Shown here: one piece after another, positions 6,640 through 11,387 of the stretch | Numbering within the stretch: position 1 is the first letter of the stretch | How the letters are laid out: each line of letters begins with the position of its first letter | Assembly: GCA_021802305.1 (NCBI GenBank) | Contig: JAKAAD010000028.1 | Location: forward strand, 1-11,387 | Direction of reading: 5' to 3' | DNA length: 11,387 nucleotides | Source of the DNA: a bacterium | Lineage (GTDB): Bacteria; Chlamydiota; Chlamydiia; Chlamydiales; Rhabdochlamydiaceae | Notes under the pieces: model-generated | The model's input: only the letters and a program-made list of their open reading frames with translations | Databases searched by the model: none | Told to the model about the DNA's origin: nothing | Position numbers and translations under genes: made by a program

Positions 6640-7128
6640 ATGACAATTTATAAAATGCCTCCTATTAAGATGACAGCAAAAATTTTAATCCCTTATAGCA
6701 TCGCCATTCCTATGTCCGCTTTTATCGCTCTTGCGGCATTTGGAAAAATTGTTTACCCTTCTCTAGCATTCCCTATCCTTGATCGCTGGGTAGGAGGAGC
6801 TGAAGCTCTATTACTCGTTCCCATTCTCCTCTTTTGTAAGAAATGGTGGATGTGGAGCACGATGTCTCAAATGTTTGCTTTCTATACAGGCTATACCCTC
6901 TTTTGGTTAAAAAATGGCATGCCTTGTGGCTGTATGGGGTCGAGTATGCTAATTCCTACCAGCCTCTCCTTTTCTATCGATGCCCTCTTCTTTTTTTTCT
7001 CTCTCTATGCAGCACAATTCCTCTACGTCTCTCGCAAAGGCACCTATGTCACGATCCTTTTAGGGATGATTGTGGCATTTGTGGGATATGGCTTCGCCGA
7101 ATGGCTTCTCATACACAGAGGTTTATAG
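6640..7128 (+). CDS. MauE/DoxX-like four-helix membrane protein
   Basis: This is a small, very hydrophobic protein (about 163 aa) with four predicted helices. It shows the landmarks of the MauE branch of the DoxX-like superfamily: AAFGKIVYPSLAF after the first helix, GGAEALLLVPILLF in the second, and MPCGCMG after the third, equivalent to the xCGCxG motif of MauE proteins. MauE is linked to disulfide chemistry during maturation of methylamine dehydrogenase, but no mau gene is seen here, so only a general thiol/disulfide role in the envelope can be suggested. A TTG-initiated frame extends back to 6580. I prefer an ATG, at 6640, 6655 or 6670; no ribosome site separates them. It is divergent from DedA and ends 2 bases from the pgk stop on the other strand. 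Confidence 0.72.
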   Translation: MTIYKMPPIKMTAKILIPYSIAIPMSAFIALAAFGKIVYPSLAFPILDRWVGGAEALLLVPILLFCKKWWMWSTMSQMFAFYTGYTLFWLKNGMPCGCMGSSMLIPTSLSFSIDALFFFFSLYAAQFLYVSRKGTYVTILLGMIVAFVGYGFAEWLLIHRGL

Positions 7129-7130
7129 GA

Positions 7131-8324
7131 TTAAACCGCATCAGAAAGAGCTTCTATCCCAGGAAGTTCCCCCTTTTCGATATACTCCAGTGTAGCCCCC
7201 CCTCCTGTAGACACATGGGTGTAGCGATCAAGAAGATGGAGCTCTTGTACAGCTGCTACAGAGTCCCCTCCACCCACCACAGTAATTGCTGAAAGTTCTG
7301 AAATCATCTTTGCGAGCTGCTGAGTCCCTTGGGCAAAATCTGGGATTTCAAAAATACCGACAGGGCCATTCCAAAAGATCGTTTTCGCCCGTTTCATCTG
7401 TTCCCCCCATTCTTTAAGAGTCTTTGGGCCTATATCCACACACCTCCATCCCTTGGGAACCCCTTCCTGTATATCTACAACGCGTTTTTTTGCACCTGCC
7501 TCAATTGCATTTGCAATGACAAGATCGATGGGGAGGGTAATGGGAGTAGTAGCCTCATCGAACAAAGCACGAGCTGCGGATAGTTGTGCTGACTCATAGA
7601 ATGAATCTCCTATCTCTTTCCCTTCGGCTTTCAAAAAAGTGGAAGCCATCGCCCCTCCAATCAACAATTGATCCACCTTCCGAAGAAGAGCAGAAAGAGT
7701 GCCCAACTTGGACGAAACCTTTGCCCCTCCAATGATCGCCATAAATGGCCGTTGAGGAGAGGTGAGAAGCGCGCCCAACACTTCTAGCTCCTTTTGCATG
7801 AGTAGCCCAGCAGCTGCACGCCCAGGAAAATAGTGCGCAACGACCGCAGTCGAGGAATGCGCGCGATGCGCTGTCCCAAAGGCATCATTCACATATATAT
7901 CCCCAAATGAAGCGAGTGTTTTCGCGTAGGAGACATCTTGCTCTGGCTTTTCTTCTGCTGGAGAAAACCGCACGTTTTCAAGCATGAGCACTTCCCCGGG
8001 TTTTAATGCATGGACTGCCTCTTTTGCGGAAGGTCCTATGGTATCTTTTGCCATTGTCACACGTGTTCCAAGAAGCGATCCTAGAACTTCTGCACACGGT
8101 GCAAGTGAATATGCTGGATCTTCTTTCTTAGGACGCCCTAAATGACTCATCAAGATGAGACTTCCTCCTCTATCTAAAACATATCGAATGGAAGGCAATG
8201 CAGCGCGAATGCGCGTCTCATCTGCTACTTTCCGTTCTACTGTGAGTGGCACATTGAAATCAACGCGCATGAGGACTTTTTTTCCATTCACATCTACATC
8301 TTGTAATCGCAATTTCTTAGACAA
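7131..8324 (-). CDS. pgk: Phosphoglycerate kinase
   Basis: It transfers phosphate from 1,3-bisphosphoglycerate to ADP, making ATP and 3-phosphoglycerate in cytosolic glycolysis. The 397 aa length and all landmarks are normal: RVDFNVPL (20-27) and SHLGRP (60-65) for triose binding, LENVRF (115-120), DAFGTAHRAHSS (147-158), GGAKVSSK (199-206) for nucleotide, WNGPVGIFE (318-326), GGGDS (351-355) and STGGGA (372-377). It starts 8 bases inside the end of the DnaQ-like gene, so the two are probably co-transcribed and translationally coupled. In C. trachomatis, as I recall, pgk lies elsewhere (CT693), so this linkage is a rearrangement relative to it. It is complete with no sign of damage. Confidence 0.97.
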   Translation of the reverse strand: MSKKLRLQDVDVNGKKVLMRVDFNVPLTVERKVADETRIRAALPSIRYVLDRGGSLILMSHLGRPKKEDPAYSLAPCAEVLGSLLGTRVTMAKDTIGPSAKEAVHALKPGEVLMLENVRFSPAEEKPEQDVSYAKTLASFGDIYVNDAFGTAHRAHSSTAVVAHYFPGRAAAGLLMQKELEVLGALLTSPQRPFMAIIGGAKVSSKLGTLSALLRKVDQLLIGGAMASTFLKAEGKEIGDSFYESAQLSAARALFDEATTPITLPIDLVIANAIEAGAKKRVVDIQEGVPKGWRCVDIGPKTLKEWGEQMKRAKTIFWNGPVGIFEIPDFAQGTQQLAKMISELSAITVVGGGDSVAAVQELHLLDRYTHVSTGGGATLEYIEKGELPGIEALSDAV

Positions 8325-9039
8325 AACTCTTTTTTCTCCTGCGCCGTTTGAGTTCGGTATCTAAAGAAAAGAGCAAATCTTGATCGAATTTTTGCTTCAT
8401 TGCCCAGCTCAAATATTCAACGGGGATTTCTGAAAACGCCTTTCCTTTGTATTTGCCAAGAGGCATTGTCTTTAAGAGAATCGGGCTTTTCAACCTGTTG
8501 AGCACTTGCTCTGTTGTCGTGAACTTCTTAGTTAAAAACTTAAATACCTCAATATTCACGACGACATCGTTCAAAGCGCGATGGGCCCCTTCTTCTGAGA
8601 TATTAAAATGTTGTCTAAGCATTTCTAGAGAATTGACAGGGCTTTCTCCATATAACCGCGCAAGGCGCAACGTATCTAAAAAAGAGCATTCGTGCAAGGT
8701 GCAAGGAATTTGATGGCGTTTTGCAGCTGCACTTAAAAAGGCAACGTCTAAAGAGATGCCATGTCCTACAAGAATATATCGATCGATAAAAGAGAGAATC
8801 TTTGGCAATACCTCTTGAATCTTTGGCTTTCCCTGAACCATTTGATCTGTAATGTGGTGGATGGCCATAGATGTCTCCGAAATTGCACATTCCGGATCAA
8901 TGAGCGTTTCAAAGCGATCTAATATCTTCGAAAGAGTGAACCGAACGAGAGCGACTTCTACTATGCGATCTTCTGCCGGATCAAGCCCCGTCGTTTCACA
9001 ATCTAAACAAACAAAAACATCTTCAGCGAGGTTTCCCAT
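8317..9039 (-). CDS. dnaQ: DnaQ-like 3'-5' exonuclease with C-terminal DUF3820 domain
   Basis: This is a DEDDh exonuclease that removes nucleotides from 3' ends. Residues 8-175 hold the three exo motifs: DCETTG (13-18, Asp13 and Glu15), GHGISLDVAFL (92-102, Asp98) and HRALND (His153, Asp158). Residues 191-232 (TMPLGKYKGKAFSEIP, then EYLSWAM) match DUF3820, a small domain often attached to such nucleases. The tail is strongly basic (KRRRRKK), suiting nucleic-acid binding. At 240 aa it resembles the second chlamydial DnaQ (CT536, often called dnaQ_2), not necessarily the replicative epsilon subunit. It lies downstream of tsaE after 100 bases holding a possible promoter, and overlaps pgk by 8 bases. 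Proofreading versus RNA or repair trimming cannot be settled here. Confidence 0.92.
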   Translation of the reverse strand: MGNLAEDVFVCLDCETTGLDPAEDRIVEVALVRFTLSKILDRFETLIDPECAISETSMAIHHITDQMVQGKPKIQEVLPKILSFIDRYILVGHGISLDVAFLSAAAKRHQIPCTLHECSFLDTLRLARLYGESPVNSLEMLRQHFNISEEGAHRALNDVVVNIEVFKFLTKKFTTTEQVLNRLKSPILLKTMPLGKYKGKAFSEIPVEYLSWAMKQKFDQDLLFSLDTELKRRRRKKSFV

Positions 9040-9049
9040 TGCCTTTTAT

Positions 9050-9058
9050 TGTATACCA
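9050..9058 (-). promoter_or_regulatory. Candidate extended -10 promoter for dnaQ-pgk
   Basis: The minus strand reads TGGTATACA, an extended -10, 10 bases ahead of the ATG at 9039. No good -35 is visible. It lies in the 100-base gap after tsaE, which otherwise shows no hairpin terminator. A start here would leave a leader of only a few bases. Confidence 0.4.
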
Positions 9059-9139
9059 AACACGAGTAAAAACGCCCATGTACCTGCCGTTGCATTTAGA
9101 CTTGAGGTGATTTTGCCGGATAAAAGAGCCTGAAAATCG

Positions 9140-9583
9140 CTATACGTTGAATGCAACGACAGACGCCAAGTTCTCCACGCGAATTTCTCTTTTTGTTTTT
9201 CCTTGATGCGCAAAACGGATGCGCACAGCATCTTTTGGCAAAAGAGTTGGGATTCTTTCAGGCCATTCAATGCAACAGAGTTCTTCTCCAAGCATTTCTT
9301 CAAATCCAGCGATCAAAAACTCTCGTTCATTGGGCAACCGGTACAGATCAAAATGATACAAAACGCGTTTCCCTTGATAGATGTTTAGATAATTAAACGT
9401 AGGGCTGCAGACCATTTGTGCTTTTTTGCCCATCACTCCTTCGGCAAAACCGCGCACAAATGTAGTCTTACCTGCTCCCAAATCTCCAAAAAGGGCCACT
9501 ACTCTTTTTTCAAAAAGGGCCTTTGCTATGTGGATTCCTATCGCATGCGTCTCTTTTGCAGAAGACGAGAAAAAGGGGATCAT
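9140..9583 (-). CDS. tsaE: tRNA N6-adenosine threonylcarbamoyltransferase complex ATPase TsaE (YjeE)
   Basis: TsaE is the ATPase partner of TsaB and TsaD in making t6A37 on ANN-decoding tRNAs in the cytosol. From ATG 9583 the protein has 147 aa, the usual size, with Walker A GDLGAGKTT (33-41), SPTF (60-63) and HFDLYRL (77-83) for switch-like and metal contacts, and IEWPER (95-100), a family hallmark. The start at 9583 gives an ATGA overlap with the DUF2709 stop and is preferred over an ATG at 9601, which would add MARRTQ inside the upstream gene. Order DUF2709-tsaE-dnaQ matches Chlamydia CT538-CT537-CT536 from memory. Confidence 0.95.
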   Translation of the reverse strand: MIPFFSSSAKETHAIGIHIAKALFEKRVVALFGDLGAGKTTFVRGFAEGVMGKKAQMVCSPTFNYLNIYQGKRVLYHFDLYRLPNEREFLIAGFEEMLGEELCCIEWPERIPTLLPKDAVRIRFAHQGKTKREIRVENLASVVAFNV

Positions 9584-10314
9584 TTGGGTTCTTCGAGCCA
9601 ATCGTCGACATAGGATGAAAACTCATCATGCTGTGCAAGGCTTTCTATGAAGGAATTGATAATGCCATCGCCCAATTGCGTCTGAATAAAAGCTAAGAAA
9701 TTGCTTTCGATCTGAAAGCGATTTTGATTTGGCACTTCTTCCAAAGGAAGAGCCTTCACCTGATTTTTTACGAGATCGTCGATAATTGCTTGTTTGCTAT
9801 TGAACAACTTTCCAGTAACAACTGAAGAATAGACTGTTTTCGTGATGGGCGCCTTTCGCTTTATGATGTAATTTTTGATCACTTCAGGATCTTCAGACAC
9901 AAAAAATCGCTTTGCCCGCAATCCATTGACGCGCTCTTTGTTTTCCGGACATTTGGCTACCCAATCGTAGATGGCATCTTGTGGATTGGGATGCGTATTA
10001 TCGCCAAACACTTTTCCTGTAAATGGGCAAATATAGACCTTCTTTGTCTGCTCATTCACACTCTCTTCTCCGTATTGAATTTTAATTTCCGTTTCGCGCC
10101 ATAGTTTTCCCTGTGCTTCCAATGTCTTAATGAGATCTTCTTGGCTTTGGTAAATGGTTTTATCGCGCAAGAAGAGCACTGGATGAACACGGAATTTTTT
10201 CTCCAAATAGAAGAGATAAGCCGTAATGAGATCGACTTTCTTATGCGCTTTTAAAAATTTTAACAGCTCTTTTCTTAGAGCCTCTGGAATTTCAACTACT
10301 GCCATGGGTGACAT
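9580..10314 (-). CDS. Chlamydia-type conserved protein, DUF2709 family (CT538-like)
   Basis: This is a 244 aa soluble-looking protein with no signal peptide or membrane helix. I recognise it by its CPFTGKVFGDNTHPNPQDAI block and its position before tsaE as the DUF2709 family, known to me only from Chlamydiae and without a defined function. The sequence shows a helical N-terminus (residues 5-40), a beta-like stretch (VHPVLFLRD), then two segments that resemble each other: TGKVFGDNTHPNPQDAIYDWV and TGKLFNSKQAIIDDLV, about 60 residues apart. The C-terminus is acidic. In-frame ATGs at 10314 and 10305 are both possible. It heads a likely operon with tsaE, whose ATG overlaps its stop codon. Confidence 0.88.
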   Translation of the reverse strand: MSPMAVVEIPEALRKELLKFLKAHKKVDLITAYLFYLEKKFRVHPVLFLRDKTIYQSQEDLIKTLEAQGKLWRETEIKIQYGEESVNEQTKKVYICPFTGKVFGDNTHPNPQDAIYDWVAKCPENKERVNGLRAKRFFVSEDPEVIKNYIIKRKAPITKTVYSSVVTGKLFNSKQAIIDDLVKNQVKALPLEEVPNQNRFQIESNFLAFIQTQLGDGIINSFIESLAQHDEFSSYVDDWLEEPK

Positions 10315-10332
10315 CTACTCTTAGCTTTTATG

Positions 10333-10338
10333 TGTATA
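10333..10338 (-). promoter_or_regulatory. Candidate -10 box for the DUF2709-tsaE operon
   Basis: The minus strand reads TATACA 18 bases ahead of the ATG at 10314, a normal distance for a short leader. A second box, TATACT, lies at 10354-10359. No canonical -35 is visible for either. Confidence 0.4.
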
Positions 10339-10392
10339 GTGAATTGAAGGCAGAGTATATCCTAATCTCCTTTTCCACAAAAGCCCTATCTG

Positions 10393-10404
10393 ACGCATTA
10401 AAAT
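10393..10404. repeat. Left inverted-repeat end of the ISAs1 relic
   Basis: ACGCATTAAAAT here is the exact reverse complement of ATTTTAATGCGT at 11299-11310. Outside it CTG (10390-10392) matches CAG (11313-11315) after a 2-base gap. Confidence 0.6.
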
Positions 10405-10660
10405 TCAAAATTGGTAAAACGTTCCCTAAATTGTTCAGAGGTTGCCAAAGCCATCATCTTATACGTTACTGGTATCCTCGGATCTAATTTTACTGAGAAT
10501 GGTGCTAGCAATCTTGCGCAACACGGCTAAATTTGCTGCTCCCATTTTTGCTCGATGTTGTCATTGATCTTCGCGAAAACAGACATCTAGCATCCTATGA
10601 AGCCTACTTTCTATCCCCCAGTGCTTTCGAACTATTTTCAGAGGGTGCGCAGTCCAGAAA
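10398..10660 (-). pseudogene. ISAs1-family (H-repeat type) transposase, C-terminal remnant
   Basis: The minus strand reads VRKHWGIESRLHRMLDVCFR then EDQ, a TGA stop, QHRAKMGAANLAVLRKIAST and ILS. After a frameshift near 10495 it continues VKLDPRIPVTYKMMALATSE and QFRERFTNFEF to a TAA at 10398-10400. 'HWGIENSLHWVLDVxFxED' followed by 'AAxNxAxLRxIAxxxL' is the hallmark end of ISAs1 transposases. One internal stop and one frameshift inactivate it. Its final TAA falls inside the presumed terminal repeat. Confidence 0.8.
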
Positions 10661-11205
10661 GATCGTAACATGCAGAACCACCTAGCGGAGAAGTACCGTG
10701 ACGCAAAGCTCTTGCGATTCCGGAATGCGATCCATTGTCACAGTTACGAAGATGCACGAACAGAGCTCAAAAAGTGGGAGGAATGGTGAGAAAGGATCCA
10801 TCCCTCAGCAGCCAATTCTCTGAAAGAGTATCAAGAAGAGCTGCTGACAGTACATCGCCTTGAAGTGCCACCTCTTCTTCGTAGAACGCTATATGCAGCG
10901 AATCCCATAGAATCGATGTTTGCCTCATCGACATGGGCGCAGAAACATATCAAGAACCCTTCATCCGGCAGGACAATGGCGCAAAGATAGCTTGGTACAA
11001 CTCTGCTCAATGCCGAAGTTGGGCTATGAGTTGAGTTCGTTCATGATCACTCAGGAACACTATGCTTAACGTGGTGCATGTAAAGCTAAATTTTTATCAA
11101 ACTAATTTTTCAATCACGAACGGTATACATGCGATGATAACCGCTTAAGTGCCGGTTGGAGCCAAAAGAGTTTCAACTAAAAATGGGGCAACTTCGAAGT
11201 AATTG
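10649..11205 (+). pseudogene. IS256-family transposase, central to C-terminal remnant
   Basis: One plus-strand frame stays open apart from single stops: QKDRNMQNHLAEKYRDAKLL, then YEDARTELKKWEEW, a TGA (10787-10789), HPSAANSLKEYQEELLTVHR, LEVPPLLRRTLYAANPIESM, RTMAQR, a TAG (10988-10990), LGTTLLNAE, and a TGA at 11027-11029. The motifs HK.RN, TVHRLxVPxLLRRTL and NPIES define IS256 transposases. The left copy near 2100 has TGG where this one has TAG, showing the stop is a point mutation. Beyond 11029 a stretch of about 90 bases does not match the left copy, then RLEPKEFQLK (about 11150) resumes the shared C-terminus. The N-terminal half with the first catalytic residues is missing. Confidence 0.82.
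10973..11017 (+). repeat. IS256 segment repeated in inverse orientation at 2077-2121
   Basis: This is the partner of the repeat at 2077-2121, differing at three positions, one of which turns the Trp codon into TAG. The two copies face each other around the conserved gene block. Confidence 0.8.
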
Positions 11206-11210
11206 AATTG

Positions 11211-11260
11211 AATCCCCAATAAGTTCGGCTAGGGACTCCGTAAAATCAGATACGATCATA
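11211..11260 (-). pseudogene. Probable start of the ISAs1 transposase, cut off by the IS256 insertion
   Basis: The minus strand has a very good ribosome site, GGGAGG, five bases before an ATG at 11260-11258, followed by MIVSDFTESLAELIGD before the sequence changes into the IS256 end. It lies about 40 bases inside the presumed right terminal repeat, where an ISAs1 gene should begin. The protein text itself is too short to prove the family. Confidence 0.45.
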
Positions 11261-11298
11261 AGTTCCTCCCATTGGTCGTACCATTTGCCAAAACTAAC

Positions 11299-11310
11299 AT
11301 TTTAATGCGT
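11299..11310. repeat. Right inverted-repeat end of the ISAs1 relic
   Basis: ATTTTAATGCGT is the inverted partner of 10393-10404. The element border is probably near 11320 (GTCAGCCCTG). No clear target-site duplication is seen on the two flanks. Confidence 0.55.
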
Positions 11311-11387
11311 GTCAGCCCTGAAACGAGCAGCCGCCAACTCCAAGAGAAAAAAGAGAGCCTACTTTAGGGAAATAGTAAACCCCTAGT

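Larger units (their letters stand above)
10382..11320 (-). mobile_element. ISAs1-family element relic carrying a nested IS256 remnant
   Basis: Both ends of an ISAs1-type element seem to be preserved, with its transposase on the minus strand: the start of the gene near 11260, the end near 10400, and a shared 12-base inverted repeat just inside each border (10393-10404 and 11299-11310). Most of the transposase gene is gone. In its place lies an IS256-family remnant in plus orientation (10649-11205). The simplest history is IS256 insertion close to the ISAs1 start codon, followed by a deletion that removed the IS256 5' half and most of ISAs1, leaving the junction near 10645. Confidence 0.65.

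Noticed and set aside
7148..7177. Stem GAGCTTC / GAAGTTC followed by CCCCCTTTT downstream of the MauE-like gene.
   Set aside because: It includes a G-T wobble, lacks a direct T run, and lies within pgk coding sequence. Too weak to call a terminator.
6843..7292. A 149-codon plus-strand frame overlapping both the MauE-like gene and the pgk end.
   Set aside because: It spans two genes with clear family motifs in other frames and has no recognisable features.
10787..10990. TGA and TAG inside the IS256 frame as possible recoding (Trp or other amino acids).
   Set aside because: The left copy has TGG at the TAG site and neighbouring genes use TGA and TAG as normal stops, so these are nonsense mutations in a dead gene.
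11321..11387. Short plus-strand frame VSALKRAAANSKRKKRAYFR at the right edge.
   Set aside because: It is too short and overlaps the presumed IS terminal repeat. No family is recognised and no start signal is seen.
1..11387. CRISPR arrays, tRNA or rRNA genes, riboswitches, toxin-antitoxin or phage-defence genes.
   Set aside because: Reading both strands showed no regular direct repeats, cloverleaf-like segments or defence-family motifs. The non-coding stretches are accounted for by IS relics and short promoters.

Overview
The window looks like chromosome from a member of the Chlamydiae, most likely an environmental ('Chlamydia-like') lineage. Three adjacent genes support this: a DUF2709 protein (a family I know only from Chlamydiae), tsaE, and a DnaQ-type exonuclease. 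As I recall, this order matches CT538-CT537-CT536 of Chlamydia trachomatis. The pair sppA/sohB and pgsA also sits close together, as CT494 and CT496 do there. No rRNA, tRNA, CRISPR or phage genes were seen. The genus cannot be fixed from the sequence alone.

Layout. Bases 1-1921 hold the 3' part of a membrane gene that joins a sodium:dicarboxylate-type (DAACS) symporter core to a periplasmic amino-acid-binding (SBP_bac_3) domain. Bases 1922-3235 are a graveyard of broken transposases: four pieces of three IS types, IS256-type (two pieces), IS5-type and IS903-type. Bases 3236-10314 are a compact block of intact genes: sppA/sohB (-), an MscS-family channel (+), pgsA (-), a DedA-family protein (-), a MauE/DoxX-like membrane protein (+), pgk (-), a DnaQ-type exonuclease with a DUF3820 tail (-), tsaE (-) and DUF2709 (-). 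Bases 10382-11320 are a second graveyard: an ISAs1-family shell with both ends preserved and an IS256 remnant inside it. The last 67 bases carry nothing I can name.

How the genes fit together. The core block is densely packed. DUF2709-tsaE overlap by ATGA, dnaQ-pgk overlap by 8 bases, and DedA-pgsA are 5 bases apart, so three short minus-strand operons are likely. The two convergent pairs (MscS/pgsA and MauE/pgk) share or nearly share their stop codons. Functions are membrane lipid synthesis and lipid-carrier transport (pgsA, DedA), envelope proteolysis (SppA), osmotic protection (MscS), glycolysis (pgk), tRNA t6A modification (tsaE) and nucleic-acid trimming (DnaQ).

The main novelty is the symporter/binding-protein chimera. 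Its transport core has lost the usual substrate and sodium motifs and has gained an extra helix that would place the binding domain in the periplasm. Second in interest are the two nested IS relics. Their IS256 pieces come from closely related elements in opposite orientation, flanking the whole conserved block.
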